This document shows, in pieces, positions 4,814-5,991 of a stretch of DNA of 5,991 nucleotides. Within the stretch, counting starts at the first letter, position 1. The number at the start of each line of letters is the position of its first letter. The position numbers and the translations under genes are program-made. A model generated the notes under the pieces. The model saw only the letters and a list, made by a program, of their open reading frames with translations. It ran no database searches and had not been told where the DNA came from. The DNA is from Oscillatoria sp. Prado101 (GTDB taxonomy: Bacteria > Cyanobacteriota > Cyanobacteriia > Cyanobacteriales > Oscillatoriaceae), in contig JALOOK010000313.1 in the NCBI GenBank assembly GCA_025454445.1, positions 1 through 5,991 of the forward strand. Reading direction: 5' to 3'.

Positions 4814-5827
4814 ATGACATCCAGTCCAGGAGAAAGCCCCTCTACCTCTAAGTTTTTACCTAGAGTTTCGGCGATCGTGCCGGTTTACAATGGTGAAGCG
4901 GATTTGCCAGATTTGCTCAACTGTCTGCGCTCCCAAACTTATCCGGCTCATCTGGTTGAATATTTGATCGTTGATAACAGCAGTAACGACCGCACCGGCA
5001 CCCTGCTTGAAGCTGCTGCAGGCGAGGCTCAGATATCGCTCCTGTCTCCTATTATAGAACAGTCGCAGCCAGTGAGGCTGCCAATTTGCCACCTTACCGA
5101 AAATCGGGTGCAGTCCTCCTACGCCGCCCGCAACACCGGCATCCGCGCCGCCTCCGGCGAGATTCTGGCTTTCACCGACGCCGACTGCCGCCCCGCGCCC
5201 AACTGGCTGGAAGCGCTAGTGCAGCCATTTGTCAACCCCTCTGTGGGCGCAGTTGCCGGTGAAATTGTCGCAATGCGAGGAAAAACGCTGCTGGAAGAAT
5301 TCGCAGACCGGCAAGATACTTTATCGCAAAAACACACGCTAGCGCACCCATTTTGCCCCTATGGTCAAACAGCAAATCTGGCTATTCGCAGGATCGCTTT
5401 GGAAAAAGTGGGCTTATTTCGCCCTTACCTGACAACCGGCGGCGACGCTGATATTTGCTGGCGAATTCTCCGACAAACTGACTGGCAGATCGAGTTCGCA
5501 CCGGCAGCTGTGGTTCAGCACCGGCACCGCTCAACCCTGCGCCAGCTAAAAAGTCAGTGGCGGCGGTATGGCGAGTCGAACCGCTACTTGCATGAACTGC
5601 ACGGGGTTGATTTGATGCGGGAACTCACCGCAGGGGAATACGCTTACCGGCTGAGCCGGTGGCTGCTCAAAGAATTGCCGGTGGCGAGTGTTAAGGCGAT
5701 GTTCGGGAAAGCCGGTTTGGTTGATTTATTAAATACTCCGATTGGTTTGTTTTGCGCTGCGGCGCGAGCCGCCGGTCAGCGTCAAGCGCAGCTCCCAGAC
5801 AAAGCGCGGGAAATTGACTGGCTGTAG
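4814..5827 (+). CDS. Family 2 (GT-A fold) glycosyltransferase
   Basis: A 337-residue inverting-type glycosyltransferase that should use a nucleotide-sugar donor and a divalent metal. After a 16-residue polar N-terminus, VSAIVPVYNGE (18-28) opens the nucleotide-binding fold, followed by LIVDNSSNDRTG (51-62) with the nucleotide-contacting Asp. AARNTGIRAASGEILAFTDAD (104-124) carries the DXD metal motif at D122-D124. GGDADICWRI (209-218) sits where GT2 enzymes carry their catalytic acidic ED/GED motif, and QWRRYGES (248-255) matches the Q/RXXRW-like region that binds the acceptor or donor phosphate. There is no strong membrane helix, so a cytoplasmic or membrane-associated enzyme is likely. Acceptor and pathway are unknown; exopolysaccharide, lipid or protein glycosylation all fit. 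The ATG at 4814 lacks a clear Shine-Dalgarno. The gene stands alone between the divergent sensor-like gene and a repeat-filled spacer. Confidence 0.92.
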   Translation: MTSSPGESPSTSKFLPRVSAIVPVYNGEADLPDLLNCLRSQTYPAHLVEYLIVDNSSNDRTGTLLEAAAGEAQISLLSPIIEQSQPVRLPICHLTENRVQSSYAARNTGIRAASGEILAFTDADCRPAPNWLEALVQPFVNPSVGAVAGEIVAMRGKTLLEEFADRQDTLSQKHTLAHPFCPYGQTANLAIRRIALEKVGLFRPYLTTGGDADICWRILRQTDWQIEFAPAAVVQHRHRSTLRQLKSQWRRYGESNRYLHELHGVDLMRELTAGEYAYRLSRWLLKELPVASVKAMFGKAGLVDLLNTPIGLFCAAARAAGQRQAQLPDKAREIDWL

Positions 5828-5833
5828 GAACTT

Positions 5834-5854
5834 CCCGCACAACCGCTCTGCGGG
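5834..5854 (+). terminator. Candidate hairpin terminator after the family 2 glycosyltransferase
   Basis: CCCGCA (5834-5839) pairs with TGCGGG (5849-5854) around a 9-base loop, beginning 7 bp after the stop codon. Only TGCCTT follows rather than a real T-run. A competing 7 bp stem, AACCGCT (5841-5847) with AGCGGTT (5866-5872), overlaps the loop, so alternative folds are possible. The position suits a terminator, but strength is doubtful. Confidence 0.35.
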
Positions 5855-5892
5855 TGCCTTAATATAGCGGTTCTCATATTAGTGTGGGGCGG

Positions 5893-5925
5893 AGAACCCC
5901 GGTTTCTTTAAGAAACCGGGGTTCT
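5893..5925. repeat. Perfect 15 bp inverted repeat with three-base centre
   Basis: AGAACCCCGGTTTCT (5893-5907) and AGAAACCGGGGTTCT (5911-5925) are exact reverse complements separated by TTA. The first arm differs by one base from AGAAACCCGGTTTCT at 187-201, so it belongs to the same repeat family as the left-edge array. As RNA it would form a long, very stable hairpin 66 bp after the glycosyltransferase stop; there is no T-run after it. The remaining bases to 5991 show no recognisable gene. Confidence 0.85.
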
Positions 5926-5991
5926 GGGGCTTACTTCACAATTGCGGGATGATAATATCAGTAGGGGGGAGCGCACGGAGACTGCCCCGTC

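Noticed and set aside
5949..5991. Possible gene start (ATG after GCGGG) at the right edge
   Set aside because: Only 14 codons are visible, with no recognisable sequence, in a repeat-rich spacer.

Overview
The window looks like chromosomal DNA from a filamentous cyanobacterium. Three things point that way: a DUF3134 small acidic protein (a family I know only from cyanobacteria), the N-terminus of a PAP/fibrillin-type protein (shared by cyanobacteria and plastids), and MraY with a cyanobacterial-style N-terminus. The intergenic DNA agrees: degenerate AT-rich GGATTTT-type short repeats, palindromic GAAACCCGGTTTC elements, and GTGCGTTCC...GGAACGCAC elements, all typical of Oscillatoriales-like genomes. 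Genus cannot be fixed by eye.

Layout from left to right. Positions 1-118 (minus) are the first 39 codons of a PAP/fibrillin gene that runs off the left edge. Positions 119-329 hold an AT-rich degenerate repeat and then 2.8 tandem copies of a 46-47 bp palindromic repeat. Positions 330-2033 (minus) encode a GT-B (family 4) glycosyltransferase with a C-terminal extension that resembles a winged helix and an in-frame palindromic insert. A 150 bp divergent spacer separates it from a DUF3134 gene at 2184-2426 (plus). After 225 bp of low-complexity DNA comes mraY at 2652-3758 (plus), the only gene here with an assured biochemical role. Positions 3759-3904 are filled by two copies of a GTGCGTTCC-type element. 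Facing mraY is a minus-strand gene (3905-4684) for a membrane protein with about six helices and a cytoplasmic coiled coil. It resembles the sensor half of a cyanobacterial adenylate cyclase or other signalling protein without its catalytic half, and its stop codon lies inside one of the repeats. A 129 bp divergent spacer leads to a family 2 glycosyltransferase at 4814-5827 (plus). The last 164 bp carry hairpins and a perfect inverted repeat related to the family at the left edge, with no recognisable gene.

The genes do not form one operon: orientations alternate and nearly every junction carries repeat DNA. A cell-envelope theme is possible (MraY for peptidoglycan plus two glycosyltransferases of unknown substrate), but nothing in the sequence ties the three together. 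I see no defence system, mobile gene cassette, CRISPR array or RNA gene. The points most worth a second look are the repeat-terminated sensor protein, the in-frame palindrome in the family 4 glycosyltransferase, and that enzyme's C-terminal extension.
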